Below, piece by piece: positions 1 through 8,568 of a DNA stretch of 64,000 nt. The notes below the pieces were generated by a model, which worked only from the letters and a program-made list of their open reading frames with translations, had not been told where the DNA came from and did no database searches. The number at the start of each line of letters is the position of its first letter. Position 1 is the stretch's first letter. This stretch comes from Pseudomonas citrullilanati (GTDB lineage: Bacteria > Pseudomonadota > Gammaproteobacteria > Pseudomonadales > Pseudomonadaceae): NCBI RefSeq assembly GCF_030580855.1, contig NZ_JAUQOP010000005.1, positions 1 to 64,000 of the forward strand. Reading direction: 5' to 3'. Both the position numbers and the translations under genes were made by a program.

Positions 1-56
1 TCCAGCACCATGCTGGCAGCCTTGAGTTTGAACTCACTCGAATAAGATTTACGCAT
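1..56 (-). CDS. IS3-family transposase OrfA, N-terminal fragment (runs off the window)
   Basis: The first 18 complete codons read MRKSYSSEFKLKAASMVL, which is typical of the N-terminus of the small helix-turn-helix OrfA protein of IS3-family elements (M-R-K/R-x-Y-x-x-E-F-K-L-x-A-A). GAGGTG precedes the ATG by about 7 bases. OrfA binds the terminal inverted repeats and is normally fused to the DDE catalytic OrfB by a programmed frameshift; neither can be seen here. The assignment rests on the short visible stretch plus the IS-like terminus just upstream. Confidence 0.7.
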   Translation of the reverse strand, partial: MRKSYSSEFKLKAASMVL

Positions 57-122
57 AGCCAAACACCTCAGATTTGGGCGCCATCATAGCGCCCGATTGA
101 AGTGTCCAAAATCATTAGGCCA
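1..122 (-). mobile_element. Left end of an IS3-like insertion sequence, truncated by the window edge
   Basis: Reading the minus strand, an element begins TGGCCTAATGATTTTGGACA at about 122, with the TG...CA type of terminus usual for IS3-family elements. It runs through a leader with a GAGGTG ribosome-binding site into a transposase start. Immediately outside the terminus, bases 126-140 are the right half of a REP palindrome whose other half is missing, so the element appears to have landed inside a REP. The other terminus and any target duplication (GTT or GTTC at 123-126 is a candidate) lie outside the window. Confidence 0.7.
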
Positions 123-160
123 GTTCAAGCTCGCTCCCACATTTGGATTTCTGTCGGGCC

Positions 161-198
161 AAAAAAAGCCCCAAGTCGCGAGACCCGGGGCATTTTTT
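161..198 (-). terminator. Rho-independent terminator of rhlE
   Basis: On the minus strand, a GCCCC...GGGGC stem with an inner GTC/GAC extension is flanked by A7 and T7 tracts, 16 bases after the rhlE stop codon. The A and T tracts on both sides would also let it work in the other direction. Confidence 0.8.
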
Positions 199-213
199 TA
201 CGGCGTGGAAAAC

Positions 214-2067
214 TCAGCGGTTGCGGGTCAGCAACGCCGGTTTTTCGCCCCGTGGGCGGCTAGGCAGTTGATCCAGCTGCTCAGGCGTCGGGAAACGATC
301 GATCTTCGATTCCTTGTGCATGATCTTCGGCTGGTTGCCACGCGGGTTCTGCACGGCCGGTTCCTGGCGAGGCTGGTCGTCACGGGCCGGGCGGCGAGGG
401 CGGGAGTCTTCGCGGCGTGCCTGGCCGTCCCGGGGAGCCCCGTTACGTGGACCGTTGCGCTTGGCGGGCGGGGTGCCGGTGGACGAGCCGTTGCTGTTGC
501 GCGGGCCGTTCTGGCGACCCTGGGACTGGCCGCTGCGTGGGGCACCCGTGCCTTGTGCCGGCGCACCCGGGCGACGACCACGACCTTGGGCGGGCTTTTG
601 CTGCGGTACGTAGTCGACACGGTTACCGAAATTGTCGATGTCGTCGTCCAGGAACTCGTCCGGGGCACGATCGGCTGCGGCACGCGGGGCTGGACGCTGC
701 TGTTCGCGAGCCGGGCTGCCTTCACGGGGCTTCTGCTCGCGGGCCGGGCGTTCGCCACGGCCGCTGCTGGCGGATTTTTCCTTGCCCTTGTCCTTGCCTT
801 TGTCCTTGCGGCCGCCACCGCCACCGCCATTCGGACCGTCGCCACGTGGGCCGCGGGCATTGCGCGGGTTGCGCACGTCCGGGCGTTCACGCACTTCAGG
901 CTTCTCGGCCTCGATGGTGCTGGCGTCGAAGCCCATCAGGTCGCCGTCGGCGATTTTCTGCTTGGTCATGCGCTCGATGCTCTTGAGCAGCTTTTCCTCG
1001 TCCGGTGCGACCAGGGAAATCGCTTCGCCCGAGCGACCGGCCCGGCCGGTACGGCCGATACGGTGCACGTAATCTTCATCGACGTTCGGCAGCTCGAAGT
1101 TGACCACGTGGGGCAGCTGATCGATGTCCAGGCCGCGGGCGGCGATGTCGGTGGCGACCAGGATGCGCACTTCACCGGCCTTGAAGTCGGCCAGGGCCTT
1201 GGTGCGGGCGTTCTGGCTCTTGTTGCCGTGGATCGCCACGGCTGGCAGGCCATGCTTGTCCAGGTATTCGGCCAGGCGGTTGGCGCCGTGCTTGGTGCGC
1301 GTGAACACCAGGACCTGTTCCCAGGCGCCGGCGGTGATCAGGTGCGCCAGCAGGGCGCGCTTGTGGCTGGCTGCCAGGCGGAACACACGCTGCTCGATGC
1401 GCTCGACCGTGGTGTTGGGCGGCGTGACTTCGATGCGCTCGGGGTTGTGCAGCAGCTTGCCGGCCAGGTCGGTGATGTCCTTGGAGAACGTCGCCGAAAA
1501 CAGCAGGTTCTGGCGCTTGGCAGGCAAGCGGGCGAGGACTTTCTTCACGTCATGGACGAAGCCCATGTCGAGCATGCGGTCGGCTTCGTCCAGCACGAGG
1601 ATCTCGACGTGGGACAAGTCGACGCTGCCCTGGCCGGCCAGGTCCAGCAGGCGACCGGGGCAGGCCACGAGCACGTCCACACCGCGGGACATGGCCTGGA
1701 CCTGCGGGTTCATGCCCACGCCGCCGAAGATGCAGGCGCTGACGAACTTCAGGTCGCGCGCATAGATCTTGAAGCTCTCGTGGACCTGGGCCGCCAGTTC
1801 GCGGGTCGGGGTCAGGACCAGCACGCGCGGTTGGCGCGGGCCATGACGCTGGGATTTGTCTGGGTGACCGTTGGGAAACAACCGCTCCAGGATCGGGAGG
1901 GCGAAACCGCCGGTTTTACCAGTGCCTGTCTGCGCCGCGACCATCAGGTCGCGACCTTGCAACACGGCGGGGATGGCCCGCTGTTGCACCGGGGTAGGCT
2001 CGGTGTAGCCGGCGGCTTCGATGGCGCCGACTAAAGCCTCGGAGAGACCGAGGGAAGCAAAGGACAT
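214..2067 (-). CDS. rhlE: DEAD-box ATP-dependent RNA helicase RhlE
   Basis: Unwinds short RNA duplexes using ATP; RhlE-type helicases act in RNA turnover, ribosome maturation and cold adaptation. The 617-residue protein has the Q motif (PTPVQQRA, ~25-32), Walker A AQTGTGKT (45-52), PTRELA (~88-93), DEAD (160-163), SAT (191-193) and [10 protein letters not shown] in the second RecA-like domain. After about residue 400 comes a long, low-complexity basic tail rich in R, G, P, K and N, as in Pseudomonas RhlE, probably for non-specific RNA binding. The start MSFASLGL was chosen over an in-frame codon 33 bases upstream because AGGA sits 7 bases before it and it matches the family N-terminus. Monocistronic, with its own terminator. 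Confidence 0.93.
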   Translation of the reverse strand: MSFASLGLSEALVGAIEAAGYTEPTPVQQRAIPAVLQGRDLMVAAQTGTGKTGGFALPILERLFPNGHPDKSQRHGPRQPRVLVLTPTRELAAQVHESFKIYARDLKFVSACIFGGVGMNPQVQAMSRGVDVLVACPGRLLDLAGQGSVDLSHVEILVLDEADRMLDMGFVHDVKKVLARLPAKRQNLLFSATFSKDITDLAGKLLHNPERIEVTPPNTTVERIEQRVFRLAASHKRALLAHLITAGAWEQVLVFTRTKHGANRLAEYLDKHGLPAVAIHGNKSQNARTKALADFKAGEVRILVATDIAARGLDIDQLPHVVNFELPNVDEDYVHRIGRTGRAGRSGEAISLVAPDEEKLLKSIERMTKQKIADGDLMGFDASTIEAEKPEVRERPDVRNPRNARGPRGDGPNGGGGGGRKDKGKDKGKEKSASSGRGERPAREQKPREGSPAREQQRPAPRAAADRAPDEFLDDDIDNFGNRVDYVPQQKPAQGRGRRPGAPAQGTGAPRSGQSQGRQNGPRNSNGSSTGTPPAKRNGPRNGAPRDGQARREDSRPRRPARDDQPRQEPAVQNPRGNQPKIMHKESKIDRFPTPEQLDQLPSRPRGEKPALLTRNR

Positions 2068-2316
2068 GAGTAATCCTGTTTTAGTGAGGGCCTGGCCCAA
2101 TGGGATAGTCTTGCCTGGCGCGAATGACGTTCAAGAATGTCATCCCGTCCGGTCCTGCCGGGTCTGGAAGGCGGGTCCGGATACGGCTCGCGCTGGGCTG
2201 GAAGCTGCGCTGTAGCGGTGTCGGGAGACCTTTTGCAAGACCGGGCGTCCGGGCGTGAGCCTGGCGGGAAGGCCGGAGTATAACAGAGCAAACGCCGTGC
2301 GCCGCTTTCCTGCTGC

Positions 2317-3105
2317 TCAACGGTGTATTTCGGCGTTGGCCGCGGCCGGCGGCAGTGCCTGGGCCATTGGCCCGGCGCCGTATCGGGCACTCAGCTCGGC
2401 ATAGGCCGGCTCGCGCTTGAAACGCTTGAGCTCGGCCCCGAAACGTTGCACCAGCAGGTCCATGCCGGCGCTGCGCCGCACCGCCAGGTACTGGCTCTGG
2501 CGGCTCACGACCGTCGGGTTCTCGGTGATCTGGTCGCCGAGCTGCATCTGCTCCAGGACATGACGGCCGACGCGACGGTCGGTGATGAGCAGGTCGATCC
2601 GGCCCAGTTGCAACTTGCCGAAGTTGGCCTCGTGGGTGGGCGCGGTTTCCCGCTTGAACAGGTTCGACTCGCTGAAGGCCTGGCTGTAGAGATAGCCGGG
2701 CGATGTACCGACGGTCAGCCCTTGGAGGTCATCGAAGGTGCGGAAGGGATGGGGCCGGGCGTTGGCGTAGAACATCACGAACTCCACGTCCGACAGCGGT
2801 TCGCCGGGGTACAGCAGCGTGGCGTCGCGCTCGGCGCTGTGGAAAATGTCCAGGGCGCCGTCCGCCAGCCCCTGCTCAAGCATCGCCAGGCAACGCTTCC
2901 AGGGCAGCAACTGCCATTCCACGTCGATGCCCAGGCGCTTGAACACAATGGCGGTGGTTTCGTAGTCCAGGCCGAGAAGCTTGCCGTTCTCTTCGTAGAC
3001 ATACGGCGCCCAGGGCTCGGTGACGATGCGCAGTTTTTCGGCCCGGGCGGCAATGCTCAGGCACGAGAGGAGAAGGGCTGTCAGTAACTGGGCAATGACG
3101 GGCAT
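2317..3105 (-). CDS. Periplasmic amino-acid-type solute-binding protein (SBP_bac_3 family)
   Basis: A 262-residue protein with a cleavable signal peptide (MPVIAQLLTALLLSCLSIAARA, cut before EKLRIV), followed by a periplasmic binding protein type-2 fold. Family landmarks are WAPYVYEENGKLLGLDYE near the mature N-terminus, a DGALDIFHSAERDATLLYP segment and LQGLTVGTSPGY at the start of lobe 2. No permease or ATPase gene lies nearby, so it is an orphan receptor: it may feed a distant ABC importer or act only as a sensor. Ligand unknown. A TTG-started extension of 10 codons is possible, but the ATG preceded by AGGG gives the better signal peptide. It lies 56 bases downstream of the glycosyltransferase-like gene on the same strand. 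Confidence 0.8.
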   Translation of the reverse strand: MPVIAQLLTALLLSCLSIAARAEKLRIVTEPWAPYVYEENGKLLGLDYETTAIVFKRLGIDVEWQLLPWKRCLAMLEQGLADGALDIFHSAERDATLLYPGEPLSDVEFVMFYANARPHPFRTFDDLQGLTVGTSPGYLYSQAFSESNLFKRETAPTHEANFGKLQLGRIDLLITDRRVGRHVLEQMQLGDQITENPTVVSRQSQYLAVRRSAGMDLLVQRFGAELKRFKREPAYAELSARYGAGPMAQALPPAAANAEIHR

Positions 3106-3161
3106 GGCCCTGAGGTTACGACGAGAGCTGATCAAATAGCTAGAGCGCTCTGGTCCGCACC

Positions 3162-4244
3162 TTAGTTGCCCTTCGCCTGCATCAGGTGCTCGTAGATGAC
3201 CTCGCGGCGCTCACCCAGTACCAGTCGAATCAGTGGATGATTGAGCCAGCGCTTGAGTTCGTGGTCTTCCAGCGGTTTGTTCAGGCGTCCTTCGACGTTT
3301 TCCAGGGCTTTTTCCCACCAGACCGGGGCGCAGGCCTGGTCGAACGGGTTGGTGTGGCGGTAGCAGCCGTAGAGGATCTCGCGCATGAACTGGCGTTTAT
3401 GACCGGGCAGCGCCAGGGTGATGAACTTGTAGGCCTGGCGTTGGAACGCGGGAGGGCGGGGCAGGACGGTAGTGACTTGCGCCGTTTCATCCAGCGCTTG
3501 CTGGCACGTGGGGGCGGCACGGTGTTTGTCGAGCCAGGCCTTGGTCTTGGCGCGGAACAGTTGCTTGCGGCTCCAGTAGTGGTGGATCAGGTCCGGGCAT
3601 TCGCGCAGCTCGACCGAGCGATACACGGCCACGGCCAGGCAGAACTCTTCCAGGGTGTACGCCCCCTTGGCCAAGGGATACAGCTCGTCCATCAGTGCGA
3701 TGGAGCGATCCAGCACCCAAGCCTCCGTGTAGTTGAGGCCAATGACCCCCGAATTCAGCAGGGGCATGCTGTCCTCGGCCAACTGGCGCTGGCGCAGGAG
3801 GTCCGCCAGCGTCAGGTACAGGAGTGAGTCCTTGTTGGCGCCATAAGCCAGGTTGACGGCATTGCACAGCAATGTACCGGGCTGGATACGGCGGAACAGT
3901 TCGAGCGGCGAGCAATGGAAGAAGGTGTCGGTGTCGATCAGCAGCGCCAGCTCGGCTTCCTCGAGCACCTTGCGCATCACCACGTGCTTGGCACGGAAAT
4001 GATAGCCGTGGGGTTCGATCCAGGCCTTGCGGGTCTCTTCATCCAGGAGGCGCAAGCGCACCGGCAACCCTTCGTAGGGTGCCGGATCGTCGGTGAACAC
4101 CTGGATGTCCAGGGCTTCGCCGGGGGTCTTGCGCAGGCCGGCCAGCGCGCTGGCGATGCTGAACAAGGCCTCCTGGTGATAGGTCTCGGCCCCATAGACC
4201 AGGTAAATCAGTTGGGGGGTCGTTGACCTCTGACCGTTGAGCAT
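3162..4244 (-). CDS. Conserved hypothetical protein, glycosyltransferase-like (GT-A fold suspected)
   Basis: I do not recognise a named family. The 360-residue protein has no signal peptide or membrane segment. It opens with QLIYLVYGAETYHQEALFSI, a Rossmann-like first strand and helix, and carries LLIDTDTFF (about residues 100-108), a D-x-D type motif like the metal/nucleotide-sugar site of GT-A enzymes such as GT8. A few residues on, NSGVIGL resembles the second sugar-site loop of the same families. The C-terminal half is basic and tryptophan-rich. AAGGA lies 9 bases before the ATG. It is downstream of a terminator that isolates it from metF. A cytoplasmic sugar transferase is inferred; donor and acceptor are unknown. 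Confidence 0.65.
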   Translation of the reverse strand: MLNGQRSTTPQLIYLVYGAETYHQEALFSIASALAGLRKTPGEALDIQVFTDDPAPYEGLPVRLRLLDEETRKAWIEPHGYHFRAKHVVMRKVLEEAELALLIDTDTFFHCSPLELFRRIQPGTLLCNAVNLAYGANKDSLLYLTLADLLRQRQLAEDSMPLLNSGVIGLNYTEAWVLDRSIALMDELYPLAKGAYTLEEFCLAVAVYRSVELRECPDLIHHYWSRKQLFRAKTKAWLDKHRAAPTCQQALDETAQVTTVLPRPPAFQRQAYKFITLALPGHKRQFMREILYGCYRHTNPFDQACAPVWWEKALENVEGRLNKPLEDHELKRWLNHPLIRLVLGERREVIYEHLMQAKGN

Positions 4245-4273
4245 CTACTGCAATCCTTCGAATATCTTTGGGT

Positions 4274-4307
4274 GAAAAAAAGGCCCTGGTGTTGCCAAGG
4301 CCTTTTT
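4274..4307. terminator. Bidirectional-type terminator between metF and the glycosyltransferase-like gene
   Basis: AAAAAGGCC and GGCCTTTTT arms with an inner TGG/CCA extension form a strong stem flanked by A and T tracts, 20 bases after the metF stop. It should end metF transcription on the minus strand. Confidence 0.8.
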
Positions 4308-4327
4308 CGTACCAGCACGTTGAGCCT

Positions 4328-5173
4328 TCAACGTGGCAGTTTGAGGTTGTTCCATACCGCCAGGCTTGGCTCGGCCTGGTTAAGGGTATAGAAATGCAGC
4401 CCCGGTGCTCCGCCTTGCAACAAACGTTCACACATTTGCGTGATGACGTCCTCGCCGAAGCGCTGGATGCTGGACGTGTCATCGCCATAGGCTTCCAGCT
4501 GCTTGCGGATCCAGCGCGGGATTTCCGCTCCGCACGCGTCGGAGAACCGTGCCAGCTTGCTGTAGTTGGTGATCGGCATGATCCCCGGCACCACAGGAAT
4601 GTCGACCCCCATTTGACGCACGCGTTCGACGAAATAGAAGTAGCTGTCGGCGTTGAAGAAGTACTGGGTGATCGCGCTGTTCGCCCCGGCGTTGGCCTTG
4701 CGGACGAAATTGCGTAGATCGTCTTCGAAATTGCGCGCCTGCGGGTGCATCTCCGGGTAAGCAGCGATTTCGATGTGGAAGTGATCACCGGTTTCTTCAC
4801 GAATGAAGCTCACCAGTTCATTGGCGTGGCGCAGCTCGCCGCTGGCCATGCCCATGCCCGAGGGCAGGTCGCCGCGCAGGGCCACGATGCGTTTGATACC
4901 CGCTGCCTGGTACTGGCCGAGCAGGCCGCGAAGGTCGTCCTTGCTGTCGCCGACGCACGACAGGTGAGGCGCGGCCGGGACTTGGACTTCACTTTCGAGC
5001 TGCAGCACGGTGTTCATCGTGCGATCGCGGGTCGAACCGCCGGCACCGTAGGTGCAGGAGAAGAAATCGGGTTTGTGGCTGGCCAGCTGGCGGGCAGTGG
5101 CGATCAGTTTTTCATGCCCAGCATCGGTCTTCGTCGGGAAGAATTCGAAGCTGTAGCGACGGTCTTGGGACAT
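4328..5173 (-). CDS. metF: 5,10-Methylenetetrahydrofolate reductase
   Basis: Reduces methylenetetrahydrofolate to 5-methyltetrahydrofolate with a flavin cofactor, supplying the methyl group for homocysteine-to-methionine conversion. The 281-residue protein shows YSFEFFPTKTD at the N-terminus, TYGAGGSTRDRT, the RNILALRGD-like segment IVALRGDLPSG, and QYFFNADSYFYFV, all typical of MetF. The start MSQDRRYS (AAGGA 7 bases upstream) is preferred to an ATG two codons earlier, which would overlap the Shine-Dalgarno sequence. It lies 180 bases downstream of ahcY on the same strand with a REPIN between, and ends in a strong terminator. Placement beside ahcY fits the S-adenosylmethionine cycle. Confidence 0.96.
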   Translation of the reverse strand: MSQDRRYSFEFFPTKTDAGHEKLIATARQLASHKPDFFSCTYGAGGSTRDRTMNTVLQLESEVQVPAAPHLSCVGDSKDDLRGLLGQYQAAGIKRIVALRGDLPSGMGMASGELRHANELVSFIREETGDHFHIEIAAYPEMHPQARNFEDDLRNFVRKANAGANSAITQYFFNADSYFYFVERVRQMGVDIPVVPGIMPITNYSKLARFSDACGAEIPRWIRKQLEAYGDDTSSIQRFGEDVITQMCERLLQGGAPGLHFYTLNQAEPSLAVWNNLKLPR

Positions 5174-5236
5174 GGTCATATCCTTGGAAACTCGTAAGCC
5201 GGTAAGGCCTGCAGACCCCTTCCTGGAGCGGGTTCA

Positions 5237-5326
5237 TGTGGGAGCGAGCCTGCTCGCGATTGGCATCGCCTCGGTCCGATCGCTGGATCGAGGTGTCTGC
5301 ATCGCGAGCAAGCTTTGCTCCCACAG
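5237..5326. repeat. REPIN (two inverted REP palindromes) between ahcY and metF
   Basis: TGTGGGAGCGAGCCTGCTCG at 5237-5256 and the inverse ATCGCGAGCAAGCTTTGCTC at 5301-5320 form the inverted REP pair common in fluorescent pseudomonads. It may form a hairpin in the ahcY-metF transcript and affect metF expression. Confidence 0.9.
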
Positions 5327-5353
5327 GCCCGCTCCCGAAGGGAGGGGCGCCGG

Positions 5354-7000
<1,647 letters not shown>

Positions 7001-7081
7001 TTATAGGACCCGCGACGTAGAGCCCGGCCGGCTGGTCTGCCATGATGCAGCCATTCATCGGCCAGACACTCAGGAGTGATC

Positions 7082-7483
7082 ATGAATTTCCACACCCGCA
7101 AGTGGGTCAAGCCCGAAGACCTCAACCCCAACGGCACGCTGTTCGGCGGCAGCCTGTTGCGCTGGATCGACGAAGAGGCGGCCATCTACGCCATCGTCCA
7201 GCTCGGCAACCAGCGGGTGGTCACCAAGTACATCTCGGAGATCAACTTCGTCAGCGCCTCGCGCCAGGGCGACATCATCGAACTGGGGATCACCGCCACC
7301 GAATTTGGCCGTACCTCCATCACCCTGACGTGCGAGGTGCGCAACAAGATCACCCGCAAGAGCATCCTGACCGTGGAGAAAATGGTTTTCGTCAATCTTG
7401 GGGAGGACGGTTTGCCAGCGCCCCATGGGCGGACCGAGATCAAGTACGTCAAGGATCAGTTTCAGGATGCCGTTGTCGAATGA
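7082..7483 (+). CDS. Acyl-CoA thioesterase, hotdog fold (YciA/4HBT type)
   Basis: The 133-residue cytoplasmic protein begins MNFHTRKWVKPEDLNPNGTL and has the acyl-CoA hydrolase hallmark LNPNGTLFGGSLLRWIDEEA (about residues 13-32), in which the N-x-x-G-x-(L/M)-(F/Y)-G-G loop and the Asp/Glu of the first long helix form the active site. Such proteins hydrolyse acyl-CoA thioesters to free acid and CoA; the acyl length preferred here cannot be told. AGGAG sits 5 bases before the chosen ATG; a GTG two codons earlier would overlap it. Divergent from ahcY. Confidence 0.87.
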   Translation: MNFHTRKWVKPEDLNPNGTLFGGSLLRWIDEEAAIYAIVQLGNQRVVTKYISEINFVSASRQGDIIELGITATEFGRTSITLTCEVRNKITRKSILTVEKMVFVNLGEDGLPAPHGRTEIKYVKDQFQDAVVE

Positions 7484-7499
7484 TGTCCGCGGCGTAGCC

Positions 7500-7593
7500 A
7501 TCGCGAGCAGGCTCGCTCGCACATGGTCTTCGGGTCCATCAGGGAATTTGTAATCGCCACCCATTCCTTTGTGGGAGCGAGCCTGCTCGCGAT
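7500..7593. repeat. REPIN between thioesterase and FNT-type channel gene
   Basis: Inverted REP pair: TCGCGAGCAGGCTCGCTCGC near 7501-7520 and TGTGGGAGCGAGCCTGCTCG near 7570-7589. It fills most of the gap between the two plus-strand genes. Confidence 0.88.
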
Positions 7594-7686
7594 GACGGCT
7601 TCAAGGCGACGAGTATGAGGCCCGCCACTGAACAGCTCCAGGCGCCACGTGTCGTAGCTACATCACGCCACCGGTTCAGGAGCTGT

Positions 7687-8568
7687 ATGGACACTCACAA
7701 AGACGGCAAGACCCCTGACCTTTCGGCTCAGGAACAACACGAAGTCCAACGCAACCAGCCGCCGCGGGCGGCGGTGTTGCATGAAATCATCCGCACCCAG
7801 GGTGACCAGGAGCTGGAGCGCAGCATCGCCGCGCTCTGGTGGTCGGCCCTGGCGGCTGGCTTGACCATGGGCCTGTCGCTGATGGCGATGGGGCTGCTCA
7901 ACTCCCGGCTGCCGGACCATGAAGGCTTCAAGGTGATTGCCAGCTTCGGCTACTGCGCGGGCTTTCTCGCGGTGATCCTGGCCCGCCAGCAGTTGTTCAC
8001 CGAAAACACCCTGACCGCCGTGTTGCCGATCATGAGCAAACCGACCCTGGCCAACTTCGGTCGGTTGCTGCGGCTGTGGGGCGTGGTGTTGGTGGGCAAC
8101 CTGTGTGGCACCCTGCTGGTGGCCTACGTAATGCTGCACCTGCCGATCTTCGATGCGCGCACCGACCAGGCCTTCCTGGAAATCGGCCGCAAGGTCATGG
8201 AGAACGACACCGGCCAGATGTTCGCCAAGGGCATCATTTCCGGCTGGATGATCGCCACCATGGTCTGGATGATCCCGTCCATGGAAAGCGCCAAGATGTG
8301 GACCATCATCCTCATCACTTACCTGATGGCGCTCGGCGACTTCACCCACATCGTGGTCGGCTCGGCGGAAGTGTCCTACCTGGCGTTCGCCGGCCAGCTG
8401 TCCTGGGAAGACTTCTGGATGGTCTTCGCCGGGCCGACGCTGGCGGGCAACATCATCGGCGGCAGCTTCATCTTTGCCTTGATCAGCCACGCGCAGATTC
8501 GCAGTGAAGTGGGCCCGCCAAACGTCAAGCCATCCGATCAGCCAAGGCGGCCCGCCGACTCGGCGTGA
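7687..8568 (+). CDS. Formate/nitrite transporter family channel (YfdC-like)
   Basis: A 293-residue inner-membrane protein of the FNT family, pentameric channels for small monovalent anions. After a hydrophilic N-terminus of about 45 residues come hydrophobic segments beginning ALWWSALAAGLTMGLSLMAMG, then FCAGF-like YCAGFLAVILARQQLFTENT (the family LFTGN-like loop), WGVVLVGNLCGTLL, and further helices ending AGPTLAGNIIGGSFIFALI. The long N-terminal tail and the FTENT loop point to the YfdC subgroup, whose substrate is not established. AGGAG precedes the chosen ATG by 4 bases. Its 3' end overlaps the convergent ExoU-like gene by 31 bases. Confidence 0.85.
   Translation: MDTHKDGKTPDLSAQEQHEVQRNQPPRAAVLHEIIRTQGDQELERSIAALWWSALAAGLTMGLSLMAMGLLNSRLPDHEGFKVIASFGYCAGFLAVILARQQLFTENTLTAVLPIMSKPTLANFGRLLRLWGVVLVGNLCGTLLVAYVMLHLPIFDARTDQAFLEIGRKVMENDTGQMFAKGIISGWMIATMVWMIPSMESAKMWTIILITYLMALGDFTHIVVGSAEVSYLAFAGQLSWEDFWMVFAGPTLAGNIIGGSFIFALISHAQIRSEVGPPNVKPSDQPRRPADSA

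Noticed and set aside
97..2034. Long open frame antisense to rhlE
   Set aside because: GC-rich third positions keep the opposite strand open. The translation is low-complexity and has no family resemblance; the minus-strand helicase explains the region.
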